From NCBI RefSeq assembly GCF_006517435.1, contig NZ_VHQG01000001.1, forward strand, positions 124,001-188,000: a stretch of 64,000 nucleotides of DNA, written 5' to 3'. The translations under genes and the position numbers were made by a program. The DNA comes from Schumannella soli. Lineage in GTDB: Bacteria > Actinomycetota > Actinomycetes > Actinomycetales > Microbacteriaceae. Below the pieces are notes generated by a model. It had not been told where the DNA came from. It did no database searches and was given only the letters and a program-made list of their open reading frames with translations. Each line of letters opens with the position of its first letter. The first letter of the stretch is position 1. This document shows, piece after piece, positions 53,690 through 63,926 of the stretch.

Positions 53690-55438
53690 TCAGTTGAGCA
53701 GTCTCACCACGACACCGAGCGGCCCCGTGTCGAGGCTGAGCGGCGACGTGAGGCCGAGCAGGTTCAGCACGCTGCCGATCGCGCCGCCCGCCTTCTGCGA
53801 GAGCGCGACGCTGCCCGCGGTCGTCGGCAGCGCGTCGATGTGCAGCGCCCAGCGGCCGTCGGAGCCGACCGTCGTCGTCGCCCACACGACACCCGCCGCC
53901 TGCGCCGCGACGGTCGCGCCCGGCGTGCCGCGTCCGCTGAGGTCGAGCGCGACCGTCGTCGACACCGGAGCCCCGGGCGGCGCGGACTGACCCGGCGGAG
54001 CCGTCGACGGGGTGACCGCGCCGACCGCACCGCCCACGACGCCGTCCACCGCATCCGCGGCGCCGCCGACGACCGGACCCACGACGCCGTTCACGACGCC
54101 GCCGGCCGCGTCGCCGACACCGGAGACGACCCCGTTCACCAGACCGCCCGAATCGGCCTGGTCGCCCGTCGTGGTGCCGGGCGCGACGTCGCCGCTGGTC
54201 GCGGCATCCCCGGATCCGGTGGGTGCGCCCGCGTCGACGTCGACCGCGCCCGCCGGACCGCTCGGCGTCGCACCGAGACGGAGCGCGCTGGCCGCCGCGG
54301 GCGGGGCGGAGGCCGCGATCGGGTCGGGCGCCGCCGCGGTCGTCGTCGCGCTGAGGCCGACGGCGCCGCCGATCACGACCACGAGCGCCGCGCCGCCGAG
54401 GATCGAGCTGAGACCGGTGAAGGCCCCGGCCCCCACCGCCGCCGTGCCGGCGCCGACCCCGGCCGTCGCGGCAGCCGACGACGTCGCGGCAGCCGCCGAG
54501 GCGGTCGTGCCCACGCCGGTCGCCGCCGAGGCGCTCGAGGCTCCGCCGGTCGCGATCGCGGCGCCGGTTCCGGCCGCGGTGGCCGTCGCGCTGGCGCCGA
54601 GCGCCGCCGGAACGGCCGGGATCGCCGCCGCCATGGCCGCACCCGGCGCGGCCAGCTGCGAGAGCACCGCACTGCCCACGACGCCGCCGAGCAGCAGCGG
54701 GATCATCACGAGCGCGAGGTGCGAGCCGACCTCCTCGACCTCCTCGGAGATGATCGAGCACTTCGCACAGTCGGCCAGGTGCGCATCCAGCCGGCGCTGT
54801 TCGCGGGCGGCCAGGCTCTTGCGGGCGTTCGAGCCGAGGTGCTCGAGGGCCCAGCGGCACTCGCCCGCGGCGTCGGAGTCGGTGACGTGCGCCTGCAGCC
54901 AGGCGGCGCGCAGCCCCTCGCGGGCGCGGTACGACAGCGCGGCGGTCGCGTTCGGGGTGATGCCGAGGATCGGGGCGACCTCGTGCGGGTCCATGCCCTC
55001 GATCTCGGTGTACCAGAGCACCGTGCGCCAGCGTTCCGGCAGCGAGCGGAACGCCCGGGCGGTCAGGGTGCGGTCGAGCGCCTCGGCGGCGGGATCGTGC
55101 GGGATCCGCTCGTCTTCGACCTCGTCGATCGTGTCGACATCCACTTCGCGCGACTGGGCCGTGCCCCAGCTCGCCGCGAGGTTGCGGATCGTCGTGTAGA
55201 GGTACGGGCGGAACGCCGTCGCGGGCCCGCCGCCCGCCAGAACACGCTGGTAGATGCGCACATAGGCCTCGCTGACGAGGTCATCCGCATCGATACTCGA
55301 CGTGATCTGGCGGGCGACACGAGCGGCAGGACGGTAATGACGGCGCCACAGTTCACCGAACGCGCGGCGATCCCCCGATCGCGCGTGCTCGATCAGCTCC
55401 GCATCCGAAGGCTGCACCTTCGATTCCTGATCGCTCAT
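53690..55438 (-). CDS. ECF sigma factor fused to zinc-finger, membrane and extracytoplasmic region
   Basis: This 582-residue protein begins with sigma-70 region 2 (FGELWRRHYRPAARVARQIT; DADDLVSEAYVRIYQRV) and region 4 (LPERWRTVLWYTEIEGMDPHEVAPILGITPNATAALSYRAREGL, in two blocks). A zf-HC2-type HLADCAKC motif follows, then a hydrophobic segment (LALVMIPLLLGGVVGSAVL). About 330 residues of Ala/Gly/Val-rich sequence contain a second hydrophobic segment. It ends in an Ig-like domain (VALDLSGRGTPGATVAAQAAG). It thus combines a sigma factor with a putative membrane anti-sigma module. ATG at 55438 is favoured over ATG codons at 55480 and 55483. Confidence 0.82.
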   Translation of the reverse strand: MSDQESKVQPSDAELIEHARSGDRRAFGELWRRHYRPAARVARQITSSIDADDLVSEAYVRIYQRVLAGGGPATAFRPYLYTTIRNLAASWGTAQSREVDVDTIDEVEDERIPHDPAAEALDRTLTARAFRSLPERWRTVLWYTEIEGMDPHEVAPILGITPNATAALSYRAREGLRAAWLQAHVTDSDAAGECRWALEHLGSNARKSLAAREQRRLDAHLADCAKCSIISEEVEEVGSHLALVMIPLLLGGVVGSAVLSQLAAPGAAMAAAIPAVPAALGASATATAAGTGAAIATGGASSASAATGVGTTASAAAATSSAAATAGVGAGTAAVGAGAFTGLSSILGGAALVVVIGGAVGLSATTTAAAPDPIAASAPPAAASALRLGATPSGPAGAVDVDAGAPTGSGDAATSGDVAPGTTTGDQADSGGLVNGVVSGVGDAAGGVVNGVVGPVVGGAADAVDGVVGGAVGAVTPSTAPPGQSAPPGAPVSTTVALDLSGRGTPGATVAAQAAGVVWATTTVGSDGRWALHIDALPTTAGSVALSQKAGGAIGSVLNLLGLTSPLSLDTGPLGVVVRLLN

Positions 55439-55626
55439 TCCCCCGTTGTCTCTCTTCGGTGAGGTGGGCCTCTTTCCCATCATCCTCGGTCGGACGGAAC
55501 CCGTCGAGGCCGGCTCCGTTCACCTGAAGAGACCAGAGGGGTTCGGAGTCATGACGCGGCGGGTTGGCCCCACTTCGGGGGTGATCTGATCTGCGCTCGT
55601 GTCCGGTTCGCGCCGATGACGACGAA

Positions 55627-55668
55627 GCGGGTGGATGCGCGGCTCGCGTGAGCCGGGCACCCACCCGC
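55627..55668 (-). terminator. Terminator after ptsI
   Basis: The outer stem GCGGGTGG/CCACCCGC encloses an inner stem CGGCTC/GAGCCG with a GCGT loop. It lies 35 bp downstream of the ptsI stop on the minus strand. Confidence 0.6.
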
Positions 55669-55702
55669 GTCGGGATCGACCCCGGGGGCCGAACGGTGAT
55701 CC

Positions 55703-57346
55703 TCAGGCCGTGCGGGCGGCCTCCCGAGCACCGGCCGCGGAGTGCGCGGCGAGCGCCGCCGCGGCCTTGGCCTTCGCCTGCTCGAGCGTGACGCCGGCGA
55801 GCTCGGCGCGCACATCGGCGAGCGCCGCCGGGGTCATCGAGAGCGTCGTCGCGCCGAGGCCGACGAGCACGACCGCGAGCTGCGGGTCGGCCGCGGCCTC
55901 GCCGCAGATGCCGACGCCCTTGCCGGCGGCGGCGCCCGCGTCGCCGAGCGACTTCACGAGACGCAGCACCGCCGGATGCCACGGGTCCTGGTAGCTCGCG
56001 ACGCTGCCGAGCATGCGGTCGGCGGCGAGCGTGTACTGGGTGAGGTCGTTCGTGCCGATCGACACGAAGTCGGCCGACTCGAGCACCTGGTCGGCGACGA
56101 CGGCGAGCGAGGGCACCTCGGCCATGACGCCGACCGTGTTGAGGCCCAGCTTCTTGCCGTACTCGACGAACCAGGCCGTCTCCTCGGCGTCGGCGACCAT
56201 CGGCGCCATGACCCACAGGTCGGCCTCGGTCGCGTCCTGCGCGTTCTTCAGCGCGGTCAGCTGGTCGTGCAGGATCTGCTCGCTGGCCCGCAGGGCGCGC
56301 AGTCCGCGCAGACCGAGCGCGGGGTTCTCCTCGTGGGCGTCGTTCAGGAAGCTCAGCGGCTTGTCGGCGCCGGCGTCGAGGGCGCGCACGACGACCTTCT
56401 TGCCCGGGAAGAACTCCAGCAGCGCCGTGTACTGCTCCGTCTGGGTCTCGACGCTGGGCGCCTCGCTCGCGTCGAGGAACAGGAACTCGGTGCGGAACAG
56501 CCCGACACCCTCGGCGCCCAGCTCGACCGCGGCCGGGCCGTCCTTCGCCGAGCCGACGTTCGCGAGCAGCGGCACCTTGGTGCCGTCGGCGAGGGCGCCG
56601 TCGGTGATCGGGGCGGCAGCCTGGGCGGCACGGTCGGCGATGCGCTGCTCGGCGTCGGCCACCTGCTCCGAACTCGGGTCGACGACCACGGCGCCCGCGG
56701 CGGCATCCAGCACGATGCTCGTGCCGTCGGCCAGGTCGAGGGCGCCGGTCACGCCGACGATCGCCGGGATCGACTTCGAGCGCGCGAGGATCGCCGTGTG
56801 GCTCGTCGGGCCGCCGTCGCTCGTGACCAGGCCGAGCACCTTCTCGAGGTCGAGCAGGGCCGTGTCGGCGGGGGCGAGATCGCGGGCGACGAGGATGAAC
56901 GGGGTGTCCGACTCGGGAACGCCCGGCGCCGGCACGCCACGGAGGGCGGCGATGATGCGCTGAGCGACATCGGCGAGGTCGGTCGCCCGCTCGGCCATGT
57001 AGCCGCCGAGGGCGACGAGCTGCTCCTGGAACGACGCGAAGGCCTCGTGCACGGCGCGCTCGCCGGTCTTGCCGCCGTCGATGCGGGCGGTCACGTCGTC
57101 GGCGAGCATCGGGTCCTGCGCCATCATCACGGCGGCCTCGAGCACCTGCTGCGCCTCGCCGCCGGCCTTCTGGGCGCGGGCTCCGAGGTCAGCGGCGACC
57201 TTCGCCACCGCGTCCTGCACCTTCTGCTTCTCGGCGGCCGCGTCACCGCCGTGCTGCTCGTCGGCGGGAGCGGCGAGCGGCTCCGGCATCCTCAAGATGG
57301 TTCCGACCGCCACGCCGCGACCGACACCGACTCCACGAAGCTCCAC
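55703..57346 (-). CDS. ptsI: PTS phosphoenolpyruvate-protein phosphotransferase (enzyme I)
   Basis: This 547-residue enzyme I passes phosphate from PEP to HPr. It has the active-site histidine His183 in DGGPTSHTAILARS, GVGLFRTEFLFLD in the PEP-binding barrel, SIGTNDLTQYTLAADR and the catalytic cysteine in VGICGEAAAD. Length is slightly below that of E. coli (about 575). GTG at 57346 with GGAG upstream starts it. No HPr gene is adjacent. Together with the EIIA/EIIB pair at 35.7-36.4 kb it shows a working PTS. Confidence 0.94.
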   Translation of the reverse strand: MELRGVGVGRGVAVGTILRMPEPLAAPADEQHGGDAAAEKQKVQDAVAKVAADLGARAQKAGGEAQQVLEAAVMMAQDPMLADDVTARIDGGKTGERAVHEAFASFQEQLVALGGYMAERATDLADVAQRIIAALRGVPAPGVPESDTPFILVARDLAPADTALLDLEKVLGLVTSDGGPTSHTAILARSKSIPAIVGVTGALDLADGTSIVLDAAAGAVVVDPSSEQVADAEQRIADRAAQAAAPITDGALADGTKVPLLANVGSAKDGPAAVELGAEGVGLFRTEFLFLDASEAPSVETQTEQYTALLEFFPGKKVVVRALDAGADKPLSFLNDAHEENPALGLRGLRALRASEQILHDQLTALKNAQDATEADLWVMAPMVADAEETAWFVEYGKKLGLNTVGVMAEVPSLAVVADQVLESADFVSIGTNDLTQYTLAADRMLGSVASYQDPWHPAVLRLVKSLGDAGAAAGKGVGICGEAAADPQLAVVLVGLGATTLSMTPAALADVRAELAGVTLEQAKAKAAAALAAHSAAGAREAARTA

Positions 57347-57489
57347 GATGACTCCTTCTGCGCGGCGCCGGGTGGTGGTGTGGGATGCGCCGCTGCGGGT
57401 ACCGGTCAGCCTAGCCAGAAGGCCCGGGGCGTCGGACTGCGCGGGCTGAACGCGGCATGAGAACGCACGGATGCGCAGAGCCGCTTCGC

Positions 57490-57495
57490 TAGCGT
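57490..57495 (+). promoter_or_regulatory. -10 box TAGCGT before the YihY gene
   Basis: TAGCGT is followed by 7 nt and the ATG at 57503, the leaderless spacing seen elsewhere in the window. Confidence 0.45.
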
Positions 57496-57502
57496 CGAGA
57501 GC

Positions 57503-58516
57503 ATGGACGGCATCAAGCGACTCGTGGCGTGGGTGCAGCAGACGCGAGCCGTGCGGGTGTTCCAGCGCTACAGCGCACAACGCGGCCCCATCCTCGCCAG
57601 CGGCCTCGCCTACCAGGCGCTCTTCGCGGTCTTCGCCGCGATCTGGGCCGGGTTCTCGATCGCGGGCCTCGTCATCAGCGGCGACCAGGTGCTGCGCGAG
57701 CAGCTGATCTCGACGATCGGCGGCGTCGTGCCCGGGCTCATCAAGACGAGCGCCGGCGGTGCCGGGGCGATCGACCCCGACGTGCTGCTGGCGGCACCCG
57801 CATTCAGCCTGACCCTCGTCATCTCGCTCGTCGGCCTCCTCGTGACGGCGCTCGGATTCCTCGGATCGCTGCGCGACGGCATCCGCGTCATCTTCGAGCT
57901 GCCCGCGCTGACCGGCAACCCGGTGCTGCTCAAGGTGCGCGACCTCGTCGTCGGGCTCGGCTTCGCCGTCGTGCTCGTCGCCTCGGCGGGGCTCTCCTAC
58001 TTCGGCACGACCGGCGCCGAGACCGTGCTCGGCTGGCTCGGCATCTCGAGCGACTCGGTGATCGCCTTCGTGATCACCCGCATCATCACGATCGGCGTCA
58101 TGTTCGCGCTCGACGCGTTCACCCTCGCGGCGCTCTACCGCGTTCTCACGGGGGTGCGCATCCCGCTCGAGCGACTGCGCGGCGGGGCCATCATCGGCGC
58201 GGTCGCGCTCGGCGTGCTCAAGGTGCTGTTCTCGGCGGCGATCATCGGCGGCGTCGGCAGCAACCCGCTGCTGAAGTCGTTCGCCGTCATCCTCGGGCTG
58301 CTGATCTTCTTCAACTTCGTCTGCCAGGTGATCCTCATCGGCGCCGCCTGGGTCGTCGTCGGGCTCGACGACAACGGGATCGTGGCCGACCCCGTCTTCC
58401 TTCGGAAGCGGATCGTCGAGGCGCGGATCCTGCTCGCCGACCACGGCTACGCGAGCGGGCGCCCCCTCGAGCAGAAGCGCGGGCGGGTGCGGATCGAGCG
58501 CGAGCCGCTGGGCTGA
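57503..58516 (+). CDS. YihY/BrkB family membrane protein
   Basis: This 337-residue protein has the YihY layout: an amphipathic N-terminal helix, GPILASGLAYQALFAVFAAIWAGFSIAG, and five or six membrane segments with LGFLGSLRDGIRVIFE. The family was once called ribonuclease BN, but the proteins are integral membrane proteins of uncertain function. The C-terminal 50 residues are basic and cytoplasmic. It is divergent from ptsI and codirectional with xthA. Confidence 0.87.
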   Translation: MDGIKRLVAWVQQTRAVRVFQRYSAQRGPILASGLAYQALFAVFAAIWAGFSIAGLVISGDQVLREQLISTIGGVVPGLIKTSAGGAGAIDPDVLLAAPAFSLTLVISLVGLLVTALGFLGSLRDGIRVIFELPALTGNPVLLKVRDLVVGLGFAVVLVASAGLSYFGTTGAETVLGWLGISSDSVIAFVITRIITIGVMFALDAFTLAALYRVLTGVRIPLERLRGGAIIGAVALGVLKVLFSAAIIGGVGSNPLLKSFAVILGLLIFFNFVCQVILIGAAWVVVGLDDNGIVADPVFLRKRIVEARILLADHGYASGRPLEQKRGRVRIEREPLG

Positions 58517-58580
58517 CGTCCCCCCAGCTGGTCGCGGCGCGATCTCGCCTCGCGCGGCGGCGGGTGTCGGCGGCCGTCCC

Positions 58581-58586
58581 TAGGCT
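58581..58586 (+). promoter_or_regulatory. -10 box TAGGCT, leaderless start of xthA
   Basis: TAGGCT ends 6 nt before the ATG of xthA. Confidence 0.55.
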
Positions 58587-58592
58587 GGAGTC

Positions 58593-59426
58593 ATGCCCCG
58601 CCCCCTCCGCATCGCCAGCGTCAACGTCAACGGCATCCGCGCCGCCTTCCGCAACGGGATGGGCCCGTGGCTCGACGGCCGCGACGTCGACATCCTCGCC
58701 CTGCAGGAGGTGCGCGCCGAGACGTCCCACCTCGAAGAGCTGCTCGGCGACGAGTGGGACATCCTGCATGACGCCGCCACAGCCAAGGGCCGCGCGGGCG
58801 TCGCGATCGCCTCGCGACGCAAGGCCAGCATCCACCGCGTCACCTTCGGCGCCGACGACTTCGACAGCGCCGGCCGCTGGCTCGAGGCCGACTACGAGGT
58901 CGACGGATCGATCGTGACCGTCGTGAGCGCCTACGTGCACTCGGGCGAGGTCGGCAGCCCCAAGCAGGTCGAGAAGTTCAAGTTCCTGGAGGCCTTCGCC
59001 GAGCGCTTGCCGGCGCTGGCCGAGCACAACCCGCTCGCCGTGGTGATGGGCGACTTCAACGTCGGCCACCGCAAGCTCGACATCAAGAACTGGCGCGGCA
59101 ACCAGAAGAAGGCCGGCTTCCTTCCGGAAGAGCGTGCCTACCTCGACCGCTTCATCGGCGCCGAGGATGCGGACGACTACAACCGCGGCGGCGGCCTCGG
59201 CTGGGTCGACCTCGGGCGTCGCTTCCACGGCGAGGTCGAGGGCCCGTACACCTGGTGGTCGAACCGCGGCCAGGCTTTCGACAACGACACCGGCTGGCGC
59301 ATCGACTACCAGCTCGCGACCCCCGCGCTCGCCGAGAAGGCCGTCGCCTACACGGTCGACCGCGCGGCGTCGTACGCCGAGCGCTGGTCGGACCACGCGC
59401 CGGTCGTCGTCGACTACCAGCTGTAG
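58593..59426 (+). CDS. xthA: Exodeoxyribonuclease III
   Basis: This 277-residue AP endonuclease/3'-5' exonuclease has the EEP fold: IASVNVNGIRAAFRNGM, LQEVRAETSHLEE with the metal-binding glutamate, VVMGDFNVGHRKLDIKN with the catalytic Asp and Asn, and WSDHAPVVVDY with the terminal His. It excises abasic-site products in base-excision repair. Length is normal. It is followed by trpS after 156 bp with no notable structure. Confidence 0.94.
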   Translation: MPRPLRIASVNVNGIRAAFRNGMGPWLDGRDVDILALQEVRAETSHLEELLGDEWDILHDAATAKGRAGVAIASRRKASIHRVTFGADDFDSAGRWLEADYEVDGSIVTVVSAYVHSGEVGSPKQVEKFKFLEAFAERLPALAEHNPLAVVMGDFNVGHRKLDIKNWRGNQKKAGFLPEERAYLDRFIGAEDADDYNRGGGLGWVDLGRRFHGEVEGPYTWWSNRGQAFDNDTGWRIDYQLATPALAEKAVAYTVDRAASYAERWSDHAPVVVDYQL

Positions 59427-59540
59427 GCGGATGCGACGGAGTCGGCTGCCGAGGCCGGGTTACGTCCGTCGGCTCCCGTCTCCCGGCTCCGCTCGGTCCT
59501 CCCCCGGACGCGCGACGGCTGGTTCTGCACAGCCGGCTGA

Positions 59541-60584
<1,044 letters not shown>

Positions 60585-60596
60585 CCGCGTGGCCTC

Positions 60597-61175
60597 GTGA
60601 AGCCCGTCACCCTGCGCACCGAACGGCTCGTGCTCGACGTGCCGGCGCTCGCCGACGTCGACCTGATCGCGGAGTACTGCGCCGATCCGGTCTTCGAGCA
60701 CTGGATGACGACGCCCTGGCCCTACACGCGCGAGCACGCGCTCGGCTTCGTGAACGAGTACGTGGCCGTCGGATGGCAGCAGGACCGCGAGTTCACCTGG
60801 GCACTGCGCCCAGCGGGCAGTCGCGAGCTGCTCGGCGTGGTCGGCATCCGCCGCGAAGACGACCCGCGCTGGACCGACGGGCAGTGGAACCTGGGCTACT
60901 GGATGGGCGCGCCGAACCGAGGCGCCGGGCTCACGACCGAGGCGGCCCGCGCGGTCGTAGACTGGGGCTTCGCCGAGGGCATCGCGCCGCGGTACCGCTG
61001 GGAGGCGGTGGCCGGCAACGTCGGATCGCTGGCGATCGCGCGCCGACTCGGCTTCACGTTCCTCGAGACGACGCCCGGCCGAGCCGAAGGGATGCCGGCG
61101 CAGCGCTCCGACACCTGGCACGCCGAGCTCGGACCCGACGACGACCGTGAGATCAAGCCCGGGTGGCCGGTGTGA
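60597..61175 (+). CDS. GNAT family N-acetyltransferase (RimJ/RimL-like)
   Basis: This 192-residue protein begins LRTERLVLDVPALADVDLIAEY, the RimJ/RimL opening, and has the acetyl-CoA region WNLGYWMGAPNRGAGLTTEAARAVVDWGF and VAGNVGSLAIARRLGFTFLE, each typical of motif A and B. The substrate may be a protein N-terminus or a small molecule. GTG start, 12 bp after trpS, and it overlaps the next gene (GTGA). Confidence 0.86.
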   Translation: MKPVTLRTERLVLDVPALADVDLIAEYCADPVFEHWMTTPWPYTREHALGFVNEYVAVGWQQDREFTWALRPAGSRELLGVVGIRREDDPRWTDGQWNLGYWMGAPNRGAGLTTEAARAVVDWGFAEGIAPRYRWEAVAGNVGSLAIARRLGFTFLETTPGRAEGMPAQRSDTWHAELGPDDDREIKPGWPV

Positions 61176-62074
61176 GCGCTGTCGATCGCTCCCGCGGCGA
61201 AGGCATCGAGGGTGCAGTTGGTGCCGACGGTGCAGCGGCGTCGCGCATTCGCGTGGCGCTGTTCGATCTCGACGACACGCTCTTCGCCCATCGGGCTGCG
61301 GTGGATGCGGCCATCACCCGCCATCGCCGTGAGCTGCCGGGATGGTCGCCCGCCGACGACACGGCCGAAGCCCGGCGCTGGACCGAGCTCGAAGAACACC
61401 ACTACCACCGGTACCTCGCGGGTGAGCTCGACTTCCTCGGCCAGCGGGCCGCGCGCGCTCGCGACTTCGCGGCGCCGTACGGGCTCGTGCTCGACGACCC
61501 CGAGCTCGCGGAGACCTGGTTCGCCCGGTACTTCGAGCGCTACCGCGAGGCGTGGCGTCTCCACGACGATGCGCTCGCCTGCCTGGATGCGCTGACCCGT
61601 TCCGCGCCGGACGACGTCCCCCGCGACGGCGCGGCACCCGATGACATCGCTCCCGCCGGCGCCGCATCCGGCAGCGCCGCAGCCGCCGGCGCTGCACCCG
61701 CATCCGCTCCGCTGCGGATCGGCATCATCACGAACGGCGAGCTCGACTTCCAGACGCGCAAGATCGAGCAGATCGAACTGACCGCGCGCGTCGAGCACCT
61801 GGTGGCGAGCGGCGACTTCGGCACGACGAAGCCGGATCCGTCGATCTTCCGCCACGCCGTCGAGCTGTTCGGCGTCGAGCCGCACGAGGCCGCCTACATC
61901 GGCGACCGCTTCCGCACGGATGCCGTGGGCGCCGCCGACGCCGGCCTCACCGGCGTCTGGCTCGACCGTCACGGCCGCGCGACCGACGCCGAGCGCGCCG
62001 AGGCCGCCGCCCGCGGCATCCCGATCCTCCGCTCCCTCGCCCCGCTCCCTCAGCTCCTCCGCTCGCGCCTCTGA
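61172..62074 (+). CDS. HAD superfamily hydrolase with Ala-rich insertion
   Basis: This HAD phosphatase of about 300 residues has motif I VALFDLDDTLFAH, motif II IGIITNGELDF, motif III lysine in FGTTKPDPSIFRHAV and motif IV YIGDRFRTDAVGAADAGL. Between the cap domain and motif II lies about 35 residues of Ala/Pro/Asp low-complexity sequence, probably a surface loop. About 30 N-terminal residues precede motif I. GTG at 61172 overlaps the GNAT stop; GTG at 61163 is an alternative. The substrate is unknown. Confidence 0.85.
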   Translation: MSAVDRSRGEGIEGAVGADGAAASRIRVALFDLDDTLFAHRAAVDAAITRHRRELPGWSPADDTAEARRWTELEEHHYHRYLAGELDFLGQRAARARDFAAPYGLVLDDPELAETWFARYFERYREAWRLHDDALACLDALTRSAPDDVPRDGAAPDDIAPAGAASGSAAAAGAAPASAPLRIGIITNGELDFQTRKIEQIELTARVEHLVASGDFGTTKPDPSIFRHAVELFGVEPHEAAYIGDRFRTDAVGAADAGLTGVWLDRHGRATDAERAEAAARGIPILRSLAPLPQLLRSRL

Positions 62075-62091
62075 GCAGCCGCGAGCTCTGA

Positions 62092-62159
62092 CGCGACTCA
62101 GCACGGATCCCCGACGACGACCCACCCCGGTCACGAGACGCGACCCGTGCTGAGTTGCG
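62092..62159. repeat. 15-bp-arm inverted repeat after the HAD gene
   Basis: CGCGACTCAGCACGG (62092-62106) pairs with CCGTGCTGAGTTGCG (62145-62159), one G-T pair, around a 38-nt loop. It lies just before the stronger terminator at 62186. It may be a second structured element or a short miniature-repeat relic. Confidence 0.6.
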
Positions 62160-62185
62160 AAGTGGACACTCGCCCGGGGATGCGA

Positions 62186-62218
62186 AAGGGCCCGACGGCG
62201 TGACGCCGTCGGGCCCTT
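62186..62218. terminator. Bidirectional terminator between the HAD gene and glpK
   Basis: A 15-bp perfect stem (AAGGGCCCGACGGCG with CGCCGTCGGGCCCTT) has a TGA loop and short T-rich flanks on both sides. It serves the convergent HAD gene and glpK. Confidence 0.85.
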
Positions 62219-62265
62219 CTTCGCAGGGGCGCTGCTCAGATCACGCGCCGCTCAGCGCGCGCGGT

Positions 62266-63777
62266 TCACTTGACGTCGGCGTCGACCCAGTCCATCGACT
62301 TGGTGACGGCCTTCTTCCAGAGGCGCAGCTGACGAGCGCGCTCGTCGGCGTCGAGGTTCGGCTCCCAGCGCTTGTCCTCCTGCCAGTTGGCGGCGAGGTC
62401 CTCGAGGCCCGACCAGAAGCCGACCGCGAGGCCGGCCGCGTAGGCGGCGCCGAGAGCGGTGGTCTCCGCGACGACCGGGCGCACGACCGGCACGCCGAGG
62501 ATGTCGGCCTGGAACTGCATGAGCGTGTCATTGGCGGTCATGCCGCCGTCGACCTTGAGCTCGGTCAGCTCGACGCCGGAGTCGGCGTTGACGGCCTCGA
62601 TGACCTCGGCCGTCTGGAAGGCGGTCGACTCGAGAGCGGCGCGGGCGATGTGGCCCTTGTTGACGTAGCGGGTGAGGCCGACGAGGGCGCCACGCGCATC
62701 CGGACGCCAGTAGGGCGCGAACAGGCCCGAGAACGCCGGGACGATGTACGCGCCGCCGTTGTCCTCCACCGACTTCGCCAGCTCCTCGACCTCGGGGGCC
62801 GACGAGATGATGCCGAGGTTGTCGCGCAGCCACTGGATGAGCGAGCCGGTCACGGCGATCGATCCCTCGAGCGCGTAGTGGGTCGGCTGGTCGCCGAGCT
62901 TGTAGCCGACGGTGGTGAGGAGGCCGTTCTTGGAGTGCACGATCTCGGTGTCGGTGTTGAAGATCAGGAAGTTGCCGGTGCCGTAGGTGTTCTTGCTCTC
63001 ACCGGCGGCGAAGGCGGCCTGACCGAAGGTGGCGGCCTGCTGGTCGCCGAGGATGCCGGAGACCGGCACCTCGCGCAGCAGGTTCGACGCCTCGACGGTG
63101 CCGTACACCTCGGACGACGACTTGATCTCGGGCAGCATCGACTTCGGCACGCCGAAGTCGGCGAGGATGTCGTCGCGCCACGACAGCGTCTCGAGGTCCA
63201 TGAAGAGGGTGCGCGAGGCGTTCGTGACGTCGGTCGCGTGCACGCCGCCGTCGGTGCCGCCGGTCAGATTCCACAGAACCCAGCAGTCGGTGGTGCCGAA
63301 CAGCAGGTCGCCTGCTTCGGCCTTCTCGCGGGCGCCCTCGACGTTGTCGAGGATCCACTTGATCTTGGTGCCCGAGAAGTAGGTCGCGAGCGGCAGGCCG
63401 ACGATCGACTTGTAGCGCTCGACGTCGCCGTTCGCGAGCTCGTCGACGATCGACTGCGTGCGGGTGTCCTGCCAGACGATCGCGTTGTAGACGGGCTGAC
63501 CGGTGGTCTTGTCCCAGACAACGGCGGTCTCGCGCTGGTTGGTGATGCCGACCGCGGCGATGTCGTGACGCGTGAGGTCGGCCTTGGAGAGGGCCTGGCC
63601 GATGACCTCGCGGACGTTGTCCCAGATCTCGACCGGGTTGTGCTCGACCCATCCCGCCTTCGGGAAGATCTGCTCGTGCTCCTTCTGACCGGTGGAGACG
63701 ATGCTCCCCTTCTTGTCGAAGATGATGGCACGCGACGAGGTCGTGCCCTGATCGATCGCGATGACGTAGTCAGCCAT
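62266..63777 (-). CDS. glpK: Glycerol kinase
   Basis: This 503-residue FGGY kinase phosphorylates glycerol with ATP. It has [19 protein letters not shown] at the start, the glycerol-binding [11 protein letters not shown] and [13 protein letters not shown], and [18 protein letters not shown] with ATP-site residues. Length equals that of E. coli GlpK. AAAGGAG lies 12 nt before the ATG. It follows glpF on the same strand after a hairpin, so glycerol uptake and phosphorylation are linked. Confidence 0.97.
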   Translation of the reverse strand: MADYVIAIDQGTTSSRAIIFDKKGSIVSTGQKEHEQIFPKAGWVEHNPVEIWDNVREVIGQALSKADLTRHDIAAVGITNQRETAVVWDKTTGQPVYNAIVWQDTRTQSIVDELANGDVERYKSIVGLPLATYFSGTKIKWILDNVEGAREKAEAGDLLFGTTDCWVLWNLTGGTDGGVHATDVTNASRTLFMDLETLSWRDDILADFGVPKSMLPEIKSSSEVYGTVEASNLLREVPVSGILGDQQAATFGQAAFAAGESKNTYGTGNFLIFNTDTEIVHSKNGLLTTVGYKLGDQPTHYALEGSIAVTGSLIQWLRDNLGIISSAPEVEELAKSVEDNGGAYIVPAFSGLFAPYWRPDARGALVGLTRYVNKGHIARAALESTAFQTAEVIEAVNADSGVELTELKVDGGMTANDTLMQFQADILGVPVVRPVVAETTALGAAYAAGLAVGFWSGLEDLAANWQEDKRWEPNLDADERARQLRLWKKAVTKSMDWVDADVK

Positions 63778-63854
63778 GTGCTGAAGACTCCTTTGTCGGA
63801 TTGTGCGAGGTGAGGCTAAGAGATGCAGTGGAGCGGGGAGATGCGGTTGGAGCG

Positions 63855-63895
63855 CTGACGGGGTCCGGCCGGGATGACCGCCCGGACCCCGTCAG
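63855..63895 (-). terminator. Hairpin between glpF and glpK
   Basis: CTGACGGGGTCCGG and CCGGACCCCGTCAG form a 14-bp perfect stem with a 13-nt loop. It lies 32 bp after the glpF stop, on the same strand as glpK. It may partly terminate or stabilise the upstream mRNA. Confidence 0.7.
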
Positions 63896-63926
63896 TGGAG
63901 CAGGTTGCCCGTGATGCGGCTGTGGC

